Source: Acidobacteriota bacterium (GTDB taxonomy: Bacteria; Acidobacteriota; Vicinamibacteria; Marinacidobacterales; Marinacidobacteraceae). From it: a DNA stretch of 64,000 bases. Below the pieces are notes generated by a model. The model was not told where the DNA came from and made no database searches. It was given only the letters and a program-made list of their open reading frames with translations. This document shows positions 8,789-17,764 of this stretch, in pieces. Each line of letters begins with the position of its first letter. Position 1 is the stretch's first letter. A program made the translations under genes and the position numbers. The stretch spans positions 1 to 64,000 of the forward strand of contig JAJDUD010000050.1 of assembly GCA_022826825.1 (NCBI GenBank). Reading direction: 5' to 3'.

Positions 8789-9976
8789 ATGAGCCCCGAA
8801 ACCCGCGGTGTTTCCATCCTGGGGGCGACGGGCTCGATCGGTTCGACGACTCTCGAGGTGGTGGACCGCTACCCGGACCGGTTCCGGATCGTCGCGCTCG
8901 CCGCCGGCCGCAGTTCCGATCGGCTCTACTCGCTGTGCGAGCGCTACCGGCCGGAGCTCGTGGCCCTCGGCCGGGAACAGGAGGCGGAGCGGTTCGAACA
9001 CACCTACCGGAGCCGGCTCTCGGGGCTCGAGGTGGTGGGAGGGCCCGGCGGGCTCGAGCGGGCCGCCGCCGCGCCGGGCGCCGGGTTCGTCATCTCGGGA
9101 ATCGTCGGGGCGGCGGGACTCCGCCCGACCCTCGCCGCCCTTCGCGCCGGCAAGGTCGTCGGCCTCGCCAACAAGGAATCGCTGGTGGCCGCCGGGGCGG
9201 TGATGGCCCGCGCCGCGGCCGCGTCCGGCGCCCGGCTGATTCCGGTGGACAGCGAGCATGCCGCGATTCACCAGTGTCTCGCCGACCGGCGGGATCCCGT
9301 CCGCCGCATCTGGCTGACCGCCTCTGGCGGTCCGTTCCGCACTGCCTCGGCCGCCGAGATGGCCGGCGCGACCCCGGAGGTCGCGCTCCGGCATCCAACC
9401 TGGCGGATGGGACCCAAGATCACCATCGACTCCGCGACGATGATGAACAAGGGCCTCGAGATGATCGAGGCGCGCTGGCTCTTCGACCAGCCGCCGGAGG
9501 CGATCCGGGTGGTGGTGCATCCGGAGTCCATCGTCCACTCGATGGTCGAATTCGAGGACGGCTCGATCCTGGCCCAGCTCGGCGTCACGCACATGCGCAC
9601 GCCGGTGCAGTACGCCCTCACCTGGCCCGAGCGCCTGCCGACGGGACTCGCCCCGCTGCCGCTCGATCAGCCGCTCGATCTTCGCTTCGAGCCACCCGAC
9701 CCGGACCGCTTCCCCTGCCTCCGTCTCGCCGCCGAGGCGCTGGCGGCCGGCGGTGACGCTCCGGCCGTGCTGAATGCCGCGAACGAGATCGCGGTGGCGG
9801 CCTTCCTCGACGGCCGGATCCCGTTCCCGGGAATCCCGTCCGTCGTGGGCGAGACTCTGGCTGCCCACGCTCCGGCTGAGCCGGAAGACCTGGAGGGAGT
9901 TGCCCGGGCCGACGCCTGGGCGCGGTCCTTCGCCGCCGACCTCGTCGAGGAGCGCGTCCCCGCCACCGCTCGCTGA
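8789..9976 (+). CDS. dxr: 1-deoxy-D-xylulose-5-phosphate reductoisomerase
   Basis: DXR, 395 aa, makes 2-C-methyl-D-erythritol 4-phosphate with NADPH in the MEP isoprenoid pathway. The NADPH-binding GATGSIG is at 12-18; NKESLVAAG and the metal/substrate segment DSEHAAIHQ lie in the middle; ASGGPFR and the flexible-loop region with HPTWRMGPKITIDSATMMNKGLE follow. I use the ATG at 8789; an in-frame start at 8651 adds 46 low-complexity residues before the Rossmann fold. rseP begins 2 nt after the stop, so they form one unit. Confidence 0.96.
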   Translation: MSPETRGVSILGATGSIGSTTLEVVDRYPDRFRIVALAAGRSSDRLYSLCERYRPELVALGREQEAERFEHTYRSRLSGLEVVGGPGGLERAAAAPGAGFVISGIVGAAGLRPTLAALRAGKVVGLANKESLVAAGAVMARAAAASGARLIPVDSEHAAIHQCLADRRDPVRRIWLTASGGPFRTASAAEMAGATPEVALRHPTWRMGPKITIDSATMMNKGLEMIEARWLFDQPPEAIRVVVHPESIVHSMVEFEDGSILAQLGVTHMRTPVQYALTWPERLPTGLAPLPLDQPLDLRFEPPDPDRFPCLRLAAEALAAGGDAPAVLNAANEIAVAAFLDGRIPFPGIPSVVGETLAAHAPAEPEDLEGVARADAWARSFAADLVEERVPATAR

Positions 9977-9978
9977 CC

Positions 9979-11295
9979 ATGCTCACTCTCATCGCCTTCG
10001 TGGTTGTGGTGGGGACCCTCGTGGTCGTCCACGAGTTCGGCCACTACCTGGCGGCGCGGTTCATCGGGGTTCGGGTCGAGACGTTCTCGATCGGCTTCCC
10101 CCCGAACATCTACCGCCGGCGGATCGGGGACACGGAGTGGACGATCGGCCTCCTGCCCCTCGGCGGCTACGTGAAGATGGCGGGAGACGCGCCCGGCTAC
10201 GGAAGCGACGACCCCGCCGAACTCCAGAACCGGACCCGCGGGGAGCGGCTCGCCATTCTCTTCGCCGGCCCCGCCATGAACTTCGTGCTGGCGGTGGCGA
10301 TCCTGGCGGGGCTCTTCTATGTCGGCATGGAACGGCGGATCGGCCTGTCCGATCCCCCCGTCGTCTCCTATGTGGCCGAACGCTCTCCGGCCGACATCGC
10401 GGGAATTCGCGCCGGGGACCGGATCGTGACGATCGCCGGCGAACCGGTTGCCGACTGGCGGACCGCGATGGAACACATCATCGTCCGGCCGGATCAGGCG
10501 GTGGTGTTCGGGGTCGAACGCGGCGGCGCCCCGCAGCAGTTTTCCGTCGCGGTGGAGTCCGTGGGCGCCGACGACATCGGGTATGCCGGGATCGCGCCGC
10601 CGGCGCCGCCGATCATCGGAGCCGTCGTCCCGGACATGCCCGCCGACACGGCCGGCTTCGCTCCGGGCGACCGGATCCTCCGCGTCGACGGCACGCCGGT
10701 GGGGAGCACCTCGGAGGTAGCGGCCCTGGTGCGTTCCGCCGGAGTGCGCGAGATCGCGGTCGCCATCGAGCGCGGTGAGGGCGAGATCGTCCTGTCGGTC
10801 GTTCCCAGACTGCGCGAGGACCCGACCACCGGCGAGACCGTCGCGCAGGTCGGAGTCCAATTTCGGCCTCCTTTCCGCACGGTAAGGGCGGAATCGATTC
10901 CGGATGCGGTGCGGGAGGCGATGGCCGAGACGGTCCGTTGGGGCGGTCTCACCGTCGGCCAGCTCGGCCGGGTGGTGAGCGGCCAGGGCTCGCCGCGTCA
11001 GTTCTCGGGCCCCATCGGGATCGCGCAGGCCTCCGGCGACGCGCTCCGCCGTGGCCCCACCGACGTGCTGCTGCTGATGGCGATCCTGAGCCTCAGCCTC
11101 GGTGTGCTCAACCTGCTGCCGATTCCGGTTCTCGACGGCGGGCAGATCGCGGTGCTGCTCGTGGAGTCGGCGGCGCGGCGCGATCTCAGCCTCGGCGTGC
11201 GCAAGGCCCTCATGGCCGCGGGGGCCGCGTTCATGCTCCTGGTTTTCGTGCTGGTGGTGTACCTCGACCTGTCGAAGACCGGCCTGTTCGGCTGA
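9979..11295 (+). CDS. rseP: Site-2 zinc metalloprotease RseP
   Basis: A 438-aa intramembrane protease. The HEFGH zinc motif is in the first membrane span (18-22); two PDZ domains follow (about 120-290); the LDG motif (PVLDGGQ) near residue 380 supplies the third ligand Asp, followed by a last membrane span. Family members cut membrane-bound anti-sigma factors after a site-1 protease, or clear leftover signal peptides. The substrate is unknown: no rseA or sigma-E gene is nearby. It is translationally close to dxr (2-nt gap). Confidence 0.95.
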   Translation: MLTLIAFVVVVGTLVVVHEFGHYLAARFIGVRVETFSIGFPPNIYRRRIGDTEWTIGLLPLGGYVKMAGDAPGYGSDDPAELQNRTRGERLAILFAGPAMNFVLAVAILAGLFYVGMERRIGLSDPPVVSYVAERSPADIAGIRAGDRIVTIAGEPVADWRTAMEHIIVRPDQAVVFGVERGGAPQQFSVAVESVGADDIGYAGIAPPAPPIIGAVVPDMPADTAGFAPGDRILRVDGTPVGSTSEVAALVRSAGVREIAVAIERGEGEIVLSVVPRLREDPTTGETVAQVGVQFRPPFRTVRAESIPDAVREAMAETVRWGGLTVGQLGRVVSGQGSPRQFSGPIGIAQASGDALRRGPTDVLLLMAILSLSLGVLNLLPIPVLDGGQIAVLLVESAARRDLSLGVRKALMAAGAAFMLLVFVLVVYLDLSKTGLFG

Positions 11296-11334
11296 CGAAT
11301 TGCCCTCGCGCCGCCGTCAGCCGACGCGTTTGAT

Positions 11335-12162
11335 CTAGAGCGGCGCCAACACGGACGCCGCCAGCAGCGCCAGCGCCCCGAACAGCACGCCGTCGATCCG
11401 GTCGAGCAGGCCGCCGTGGCCCGGGATGATGCGGCCGCTGTCCTTGCGTCCCGAGGCCCGCTTCCAGAACGACTCGAACAGGTCTCCGAGGGCTGCCGCC
11501 GCCGAGATCCAGACCCCGAGCGCCGCTCCGATGCCCGGTCCGAGTGCCGCGGGGAGGAGCGGGACCGCCGCGGCTCCGGCAGCTCCACCGAACACCAACT
11601 GGGCGACGAAGCCCGCCCACGTCTTGCCGGGGCTCAGCGCGGGCGCGAGCCGGGGACCACCGATCAGCTTGCCGCCGAAGAAAGCACCCGCCTCTCCCAA
11701 CATCACGGTGGCGAGCAGGAAGAGCAGGACCCGCCCGCCATCCTCGCCGGAGGTCAGGGCCAGCAGCGCCGCGGTGGGAAAACCGATCCACAGCGCGGCT
11801 AGAGCTGCAGCTCCGAGCCAGCCCAGTGTGCGCGGCGTGGCCGGGAGGACGAGCGCGGCGATCGCGAGGAGCGCCATCGCTGCCAGCGGCACCGCGCTCG
11901 GGCCGCTCGAAACTCCGAGGCCGGCCACCAGCAACATCAAGACGACGGTTGCGGCCAGGCCCGCGGCCGGCACTTTCCCGGCTCCCGAAACGTCCCCGGA
12001 CCCGTACTCCGGCGCGTGGATCGCTCCCGCCATCCGAATCGCCTCCCGGCAGGCGTACACCGCCGCCAGCAGGATGGCGAGTTGGCGAACCCAGGCCGGC
12101 ACGAGCAGGCAAAGGGCCAGCGTGCCCACGGCGACTACCGCCGCACTGATGACCCGCCGCAT
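11335..12162 (-). CDS. cdsA: Phosphatidate cytidylyltransferase
   Basis: CdsA, 275 aa, makes CDP-diacylglycerol from phosphatidate and CTP in the inner membrane. About seven hydrophobic spans cover the protein. The family signature is clear near the C-terminus: S-F-W-K-R-x4-K-D-S-G-x-I-I-P-G-H-G-G (about 222-242), preceded by LSPGKTWAGF. It follows uppS by 12 nt on the minus strand and converges on rseP across a 39-nt gap, unlike the common order in which cdsA is followed by dxr in the same direction. Confidence 0.95.
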   Translation of the reverse strand: MRRVISAAVVAVGTLALCLLVPAWVRQLAILLAAVYACREAIRMAGAIHAPEYGSGDVSGAGKVPAAGLAATVVLMLLVAGLGVSSGPSAVPLAAMALLAIAALVLPATPRTLGWLGAAALAALWIGFPTAALLALTSGEDGGRVLLFLLATVMLGEAGAFFGGKLIGGPRLAPALSPGKTWAGFVAQLVFGGAAGAAAVPLLPAALGPGIGAALGVWISAAAALGDLFESFWKRASGRKDSGRIIPGHGGLLDRIDGVLFGALALLAASVLAPL

Positions 12163-12174
12163 GCCGGCTGCCCG

Positions 12175-12951
12175 CTATTCGGAGATTCCGCCGTACCTCC
12201 GGCTGCGGCGCTGGTAGGCGAGGATGGCCTCGAAGAGGTGCCGCCGCCGGAAATCCGGCCAGAAGGTGGGCGTGGTCCAGAACTCCGTGTAGGCGCTCTG
12301 GAAGAGGAGGAAATTGGAAACCCGTTCCTCGCCGCTGGTGCGGATCAGGAGGTCGGGATCGGGAAGGCCGCGGGTGTACAGGTATTCCCCAAAGGCGTGC
12401 TCATCCAGTTCGGGTGCCTTCCCTTCCCGCGCCGCGTATTCCGCGATGCGCCGGGCGGCGTCCACGATTTCCGCCCGGCCTCCATAGTTCAGGGCGATAT
12501 TGAGGCTGAGTCCCTGGCATTGTCCGGTGGCTTCGGCGGTCTCCTGCAGCATCGCCTGGACGTCGGTGGGCAGTTCGCCCAGTCGGCCGATGGGCCGGAA
12601 GCGGATGTCGTTCGCGATCAGGTTCTCGGTTTCGAGCCGCAGGTAGCGCTTGACCAGTTCCATGAGCACTTCGACCTCCTCGGGAGGCCGGCTCCAGTTC
12701 TCGATGGAGAAGGCGAACATGGTGAGGGCGCCCAGTCCGAGGCTGGCGGCGCCTTCCACGGTGTCCCGGACCGACTCCACACCCGCCGCGTGTCCCTCGA
12801 CCCGCGGGAGTCCGCGCGCGGCCGCCCAGCGGCCGTTCCCGTCCATGATGGCCGCGACGTGAAGCGGTAGCCGGGTGCGATCGATCCGCGAGAGGAGTTC
12901 GGCGGTTTCCTCCTCGGGAGCGATTTCGATGGTCACGGAGCTCCCGGGCAC
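12175..12951 (-). CDS. uppS: Undecaprenyl diphosphate synthase (isoprenyl transferase)
   Basis: UppS, 258 aa, condenses isopentenyl diphosphate onto farnesyl diphosphate to make the C55 carrier lipid for peptidoglycan and O-antigen. The signature HVAAIMDGNGRWA has catalytic Asp37; FAFSIENWSRP and the C-terminal LIRTSGEERVSNFLLFQSAY region bind substrate. About 20 extra N-terminal residues precede the core. It is upstream of cdsA and downstream of truA on the minus strand. Confidence 0.96.
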   Translation of the reverse strand: MPGSSVTIEIAPEEETAELLSRIDRTRLPLHVAAIMDGNGRWAAARGLPRVEGHAAGVESVRDTVEGAASLGLGALTMFAFSIENWSRPPEEVEVLMELVKRYLRLETENLIANDIRFRPIGRLGELPTDVQAMLQETAEATGQCQGLSLNIALNYGGRAEIVDAARRIAEYAAREGKAPELDEHAFGEYLYTRGLPDPDLLIRTSGEERVSNFLLFQSAYTEFWTTPTFWPDFRRRHLFEAILAYQRRSRRYGGISE

Positions 12952-13055
12952 GGACCCGCCAATTTAGCAGCGTGGGGTGAGGCTTCCCGACGCTCCGTGG
13001 CAAGCGCGCCCGAACCGGTCGGTCTGGCCGTTCCGCCGCTTCAGGCGCCGCCGCG

Positions 13056-13817
13056 CTAGTAGTGCACGCGGTAGAGGCGGAGCCCGGCCGCGGGCGCCCG
13101 GAATCTCGGACCGGACGCGCCGGGATCACGGAGCATTTCGGCGACCCGGTCCGATGGAAGCTGTCCCCGCCCGATTGCCACGAGGGTCCCCACCATTCGG
13201 CGAACCATGTAGCGGAGGAATCCGTCCGCGGTGACTTCGAAGATCAACTCGTTTCCCGCCTCGACAAATCGCGCCGCCACGACGTTCCGAACGGGTGTTT
13301 CCGGCTCTTCTCCGGGACGTGCGGCGAAGAAGGCGCGGAAGTCATGGCGGCCGGTGAGAGCGGCGGCGGCCTCCTCCAGCGCCTCCCGCGAGAGGCCGTC
13401 GCCCACCGGCCAGGCATAGCGGCTCCGCAGGGGCGAGACCACTGCGTCCGTCAGCAGGTGATAGCGGTACGTCTTGCCCGCGGCACCGAAACGGGCGTGA
13501 AAGTCGGGTGCGGCTTCGGCCGCGGCGAGAACCCGGATCGAGCCCGGCAGCAGGGCGTTCAGCCCCGCCCGGATCCCCGCGAGAGGAATCGCGGCGGGCG
13601 CGTCGAAATGAGCTACCTGTCCTTCGGCGTGCACCCCGGCGTCGGTCCTCCCGGCCCCGACCACGGGTGTCCTTTGCCCCGGGGCCTGTCGGTAGAGCCG
13701 CCCGACGGCTGCTTCGATCCGTCCCTGGACAGTGTCGCGGTCCGGCTGCGCCTGCCAGCCGGCGAAGTCGGTCCCGTCATAGGCGAGATCCAGACGCACG
13801 CGGACCGCCAAACCCAT
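13056..13817 (-). CDS. truA: tRNA pseudouridine(38-40) synthase
   Basis: TruA, 253 aa. The catalytic motif GRTDAGVHA has Asp59. The N-terminal YDGTDFAGWQAQP is also typical. It modifies U38-40 in the anticodon arm of many tRNAs. It is the first gene of truA-uppS-cdsA; 104 nt separate it from uppS. Start ATG 13817. Confidence 0.95.
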   Translation of the reverse strand: MGLAVRVRLDLAYDGTDFAGWQAQPDRDTVQGRIEAAVGRLYRQAPGQRTPVVGAGRTDAGVHAEGQVAHFDAPAAIPLAGIRAGLNALLPGSIRVLAAAEAAPDFHARFGAAGKTYRYHLLTDAVVSPLRSRYAWPVGDGLSREALEEAAAALTGRHDFRAFFAARPGEEPETPVRNVVAARFVEAGNELIFEVTADGFLRYMVRRMVGTLVAIGRGQLPSDRVAEMLRDPGASGPRFRAPAAGLRLYRVHY

Positions 13818-13971
13818 GATGTTTGCCTCAGGGGCGAAACCTCGGGCCGGGGATGTGCGTATTCATTGGGTGACGGTAGAAAATTCGGCCTGGGCGCGTC
13901 TTGTAGATGAGATCCCATAGCTGACATCTCTGTCGGGCCGCTCCATCCGTTCTATCTCGAGGAGACACCTC

Positions 13972-15528
13972 ATGCGCACGACCACCGCAATTCTTGTCCT
14001 TTCGCTGGGCCTGCCGGGCATGGCCTACGCGGGTTCTTCCGAGAAGGACGCCGCCGGCCAGCCGGCGCCGCTCGAGCTGAGCCTCGACGACGCCATCCAG
14101 CAGGCGCTCGAGAACAACCTGAGCGTGCAGATCTCGCGCCTGGCCCGGCAATCGTCCAGCTTTGCGCTCTCCGCGGCGCGGCGGGTCTACACGCCGGAAA
14201 TGGTGCTGGACACCAACTTCCTGGAGAGCCTTTCGCCCGCGGAGAGCCAGCTCGACGGCGCCGCCCAGAACGAGCGCGACAACCTGAACTACAACCTGCG
14301 CTTCCAGCAGCAGCTTCCCTTCGGCGCCAACTACAACGTCCAGTTCAACAACAACCGACTGGCCACGAACAGCCAGTTCTTCACCTTCAATCCGCGCTAC
14401 CGCAGCACCCTGAACGCCCAGGTCACCCAGCCGCTGCTGCAGAACTTCCGCGCCGACCCGCAGCGGCGCCAGATCGTGATCTCGCAGAACGGGGAGCGCC
14501 AGGCGGGGCATGAGTTCGAGACCAGCGTGCTGGACGTGCTGCGGGACGTTCAGAACGCCTATTGGGATCTCGTCTTCGCCATCCGGAGCCACGAGGTCGC
14601 CGCGCAGTCGCTGGAGCTGGCGCAGGACCTGCTGCGCAACAACCAGGTGCAGGTGGAAGTGGGAACCATGGCGCCGATCGACGTCCTGCAGGCGCAGGCC
14701 GAGGCGGCGGCGCGCGAGGAGGAGCTGATCCTGGCGGAGGAGCAGATCCGCCAGACCGAGGACGCTCTCAAGGCGCTGATCCGCGATCCCGACGGGGTCG
14801 GGTTCTGGGATGGAGAGATCCGTCCGATGGACGCTCCGTCCAACGAGGACTATGCCGTTGAGACCGAGGACGCCATCCGGGTGGCGCTCCAGCGCCGGCC
14901 CGAATTGCGCTCCCAGCGCGTCCAGTTGGACACCAACCAGTACGACGTGCGGTTCTTCCGCAACCAGACGCTACCCCAGGTGGACCTGGTGGGGCTGGTG
15001 CAACTCACCGGTGTCGGAGGGACCCAACTCGTTCGCGAGGGGTTCTTCGGCCCCGCCATCGACACGATCCCGGGCGGCTACGGCGACGCGCTCTCCCAAC
15101 TGAGCGGCCTCGACTATCGGGACTGGCAGGTTGGACTCTCCTTCTCCTATCCCATTGGCCCCAACCAGGCGCACGCGGACCACGCCCAGGCGCAGACCGA
15201 TCTCACCCGGCAACGCGAAACCATCCGCCAACAGGAGGTCCTGATCGCCCAGGAGGTCCGCACCGCGGTGCGCCAGGTGGAGACCAACCGGCGGCGGATC
15301 GACGCCAGCCGGGTCGCCCGCGAACTCCAGGAGGCGAGCCTCGACGCCGAGCAGAAGAAGTTCGAGGTCGGCATGACCACCAGCTACTTCATCGTGCAGG
15401 CGCAGCGCGATCTCGCCCAGGCGCGGGCCAACGAACTGCAGGCGATCATCGACTACAACAAGGCCATCGTCGCGGTGGAGCGCGCCCAGGGCACCCTCGC
15501 CGAACGCTCCCGGGTGACGGTCCGGTAG
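13972..15528 (+). CDS. TolC-family outer-membrane efflux protein
   Basis: A 518-aa outer-membrane factor. A signal peptide (about 1-20, ending MAYAG) leads into two repeated OEP halves rich in long amphipathic helices (for example LSLDDAIQQALENNLSVQISR at the start and LQEASLDAEQKKFEVGMTTSYFIVQAQRDL at the end of the second half). These form trimeric beta-barrel/alpha-tunnel channels for tripartite efflux or type I secretion. No membrane-fusion protein or pump gene is adjacent, so the partner is elsewhere. A good Shine-Dalgarno (GAGGAGA, ending about 6 nt before the ATG) supports the start. The 154-nt gap upstream is relatively AT-rich and should hold the promoter. Confidence 0.9.
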   Translation: MRTTTAILVLSLGLPGMAYAGSSEKDAAGQPAPLELSLDDAIQQALENNLSVQISRLARQSSSFALSAARRVYTPEMVLDTNFLESLSPAESQLDGAAQNERDNLNYNLRFQQQLPFGANYNVQFNNNRLATNSQFFTFNPRYRSTLNAQVTQPLLQNFRADPQRRQIVISQNGERQAGHEFETSVLDVLRDVQNAYWDLVFAIRSHEVAAQSLELAQDLLRNNQVQVEVGTMAPIDVLQAQAEAAAREEELILAEEQIRQTEDALKALIRDPDGVGFWDGEIRPMDAPSNEDYAVETEDAIRVALQRRPELRSQRVQLDTNQYDVRFFRNQTLPQVDLVGLVQLTGVGGTQLVREGFFGPAIDTIPGGYGDALSQLSGLDYRDWQVGLSFSYPIGPNQAHADHAQAQTDLTRQRETIRQQEVLIAQEVRTAVRQVETNRRRIDASRVARELQEASLDAEQKKFEVGMTTSYFIVQAQRDLAQARANELQAIIDYNKAIVAVERAQGTLAERSRVTVR

Positions 15529-15599
15529 GGGAGGAGAGCGCCGCCGTTCACACCGGCACAGTCCGCCGGAGGCGGGCGGAACGCGCGATGCCGCTTCGG

Positions 15600-16469
15600 T
15601 TACTGACGCGGCCGCCGTCCCGCTCTCCCCAACAAGCCACACAGTTCGCACGGTTCGCTCCGGGGGTGCCGCGGACACCCCTCGACGATCCCCAGCCGGC
15701 TGAGCGCGAAGTCGTACTTCACCGGGTCTTCCGGGTCCAGGCGCCTGAGCCCCCGGGTCAGGTCCAGCGCCGTCTGCCAGGCCGGGGTTTTCCTGCGGGT
15801 CAGGCGCAGCCGCCGGGCGATCAGGAACATGTGGGTGTCGAGCGGCGCTACCAGGTCCCGCGGGTGGAGACCGTGCCAGAGCCCCAGGTCGAGGCCGTCG
15901 TCCGGCCGGACGACCCAGCGCAGGAACATGGTGGTGCGCTTCGCCGCCGAGGTGCGCGGATCCGGGAAGAAGTAGCGGGGACCGGGCCGGGAAGGGGCTT
16001 CGTCCGGCGGGGCCTCGTCGTACGCCAGGGCGGCCTGCCGAAACCGCCCGATGCTCGCCGCGAGATCCACCCGTCCGCCGGGCTCGTGGACGACGCTCCG
16101 TCTGAACAGCGCCTCCACCGTCCCGTGTTCCTCCAGGATGCCCCGCAGGATGACCGCGAGACGGAGGAGGTCTCCGGCGTTCGACCAGCGGTGGCGAAAG
16201 CCGCCTAGCCTGGGATCCTCCCGCTTCGGTTCGAATTCCCGCACGAAGCGCGCGGGACGCGGCCCGGTCCACGCGAAGACCCGTTCGAGCGAGGAGCACA
16301 CGGCGCGGGCGTTCCCGTAAGAGAGCGACGCCGCGAAAAACGCCGCGATCTCCCGATCGTCGGCTCGCCGGAAACGGCGGGGGAACTGGAGGGGATCGGA
16401 GTCGAGACTGCCGGCGCCGTGCCGCCGGAAAACGCGCTCGACGGCGTTCTCCCACCCGCGCGGCGGCAT
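15600..16469 (-). CDS. TIGR02757 (DUF2400) family protein
   Basis: A 289-aa protein matching my memory of the TIGR02757 family: D-P-L-Q-F-P-R-R-F near the start, D-R-E-I-A-A-F-F-A-A-S-L-S-Y-G-N (about 38-53), F-R-H-R-W-S-N, and a C-terminal Cys cluster C-P...C-x2-C (about 269-279) that could bind metal. The helical central part resembles HhH-GPD DNA glycosylases, but activity is unproven. Its start codon overlaps the pyrC stop by one base, so it is the last gene of the pyr operon here. Function unknown. Confidence 0.8.
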   Translation of the reverse strand: MPPRGWENAVERVFRRHGAGSLDSDPLQFPRRFRRADDREIAAFFAASLSYGNARAVCSSLERVFAWTGPRPARFVREFEPKREDPRLGGFRHRWSNAGDLLRLAVILRGILEEHGTVEALFRRSVVHEPGGRVDLAASIGRFRQAALAYDEAPPDEAPSRPGPRYFFPDPRTSAAKRTTMFLRWVVRPDDGLDLGLWHGLHPRDLVAPLDTHMFLIARRLRLTRRKTPAWQTALDLTRGLRRLDPEDPVKYDFALSRLGIVEGCPRHPRSEPCELCGLLGRAGRRPRQ

Positions 16470-17764
16470 TACCGGCCGGCGTTTCGCGAATAGACCTCGC
16501 GCCCTCCGACCCAGGTGGCCGCGACCTGCCCCTTCAGGGAGAGCCCGGCGAACGGAGTGCTCCGCCCCCGGCTCCGGAACGACTCCGGGTTGATCGTGCC
16601 GGTGGCCTCGAGGTCGAGCAGGGTGATGTCCGCGGGACTTCCGGGCCGGAGGTCCCCTCCGGGCAGGCCCAGGATCCGCCGTGGACCCGGGGAGAGCAGC
16701 CGAATCGCCCGGGCGAGAGAGATCGCGCCGGACGCCACGAGGCGATCGAGGACGAGTTGCACCGCGGTCTCGAGTCCCACGATCCCGAAGGGGGCGCTCT
16801 GGAAACAGAGTTTCTTCTCGTCTTCGTGGTGCGGGGCGTGGTCGGTGGCGATCGCGTCGGCGGTGCCGTCGGCTATGGCCGTGAGGAGTGCGTCCCGGTC
16901 GGCGTCGGCGGCGAGCGGCGGTTTCATCTTGGCCGCGGTGTCATAGTCGCCGACTGCCTCTTCGGTCAGGACCAGGTGGTGCGGCGTCACCTCGGCGGTG
17001 ACCCGCATCCCGGCGGCCTTCGCGCGGCGCACCGCGGCGGCGGAACGCTCGGTCGAGAGGTGTGCGATGTGGAGGCGGGCGCCGCTGATTTCGGCGAGGG
17101 CGATGTTCCGCTCGACCGCGATGAACTCCGAAGCGGCGGGAATCCCCGGGAGTCCGATCCAGGCGGCATAGGCGCCCTCGCGCATCGCACCGTCGCCGGT
17201 CAGTTCCAGGGTCTCGCAGTGTTCGATGACCGGCAGGTCATGAAGCCTCGAATACTCGAGAGCCTTCCGCATGACCGCGGGATTGCCCACCGGGAGCCCG
17301 TCGTCGGAGACGGCCACCGCACCGGCCTCCTTGAGGGCGCCGAACTCGGAGATCCGCTCCCCGTTCATCCCCTGGGTGGTGGCGGCGATCGGGTGCACGT
17401 GCGCGAGGCCGGCCTGCTCCGCCAACTGGCGGATGTGGGCGGTCACCGAAGGGCTGTCGTTCACCGGATCGGTGTTCGCCATGCAGGCAACCGCGGTGAA
17501 CCCGCCGGCGACCGCGGCGGCGGCCCCGCTGCCCACCGTCTCCTTGTATTCCAGACCGGGCTCGCGGAAGTGGACGTGCATGTCGCAGAAGCCGGGCGCC
17601 GCCACCAGTCCGCCCACGTCCACGACCCGGTCGCCGGATTCGGCGAGATCCTCGCCGACGGCGGCGATCCGCGCATCCGCGAGGCGAAGGTCCAGGACCG
17701 CATCGAGTTCCCCGGCCGGGTCGACGACACGGGCCCCTCGCAGGACCACCGGCCGGTCAGCCAT
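16469..17764 (-). CDS. pyrC: Dihydroorotase (class I)
   Basis: A 431-aa amidohydrolase that cyclises carbamoyl-aspartate to dihydroorotate. The first zinc-ligand pair HVH is at 63-65 (in DMHVHFREPGLEYKET); later His ligands follow and ATDHAPHHEDEK near residue 305 carries the catalytic Asp. Length and motifs fit class I bacterial enzymes, often non-covalently paired with aspartate transcarbamoylase. It overlaps pyrB by 8 nt, consistent with coupled translation in pyrR-pyrB-pyrC. Confidence 0.96.
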   Translation of the reverse strand: MADRPVVLRGARVVDPAGELDAVLDLRLADARIAAVGEDLAESGDRVVDVGGLVAAPGFCDMHVHFREPGLEYKETVGSGAAAAVAGGFTAVACMANTDPVNDSPSVTAHIRQLAEQAGLAHVHPIAATTQGMNGERISEFGALKEAGAVAVSDDGLPVGNPAVMRKALEYSRLHDLPVIEHCETLELTGDGAMREGAYAAWIGLPGIPAASEFIAVERNIALAEISGARLHIAHLSTERSAAAVRRAKAAGMRVTAEVTPHHLVLTEEAVGDYDTAAKMKPPLAADADRDALLTAIADGTADAIATDHAPHHEDEKKLCFQSAPFGIVGLETAVQLVLDRLVASGAISLARAIRLLSPGPRRILGLPGGDLRPGSPADITLLDLEATGTINPESFRSRGRSTPFAGLSLKGQVAATWVGGREVYSRNAGR

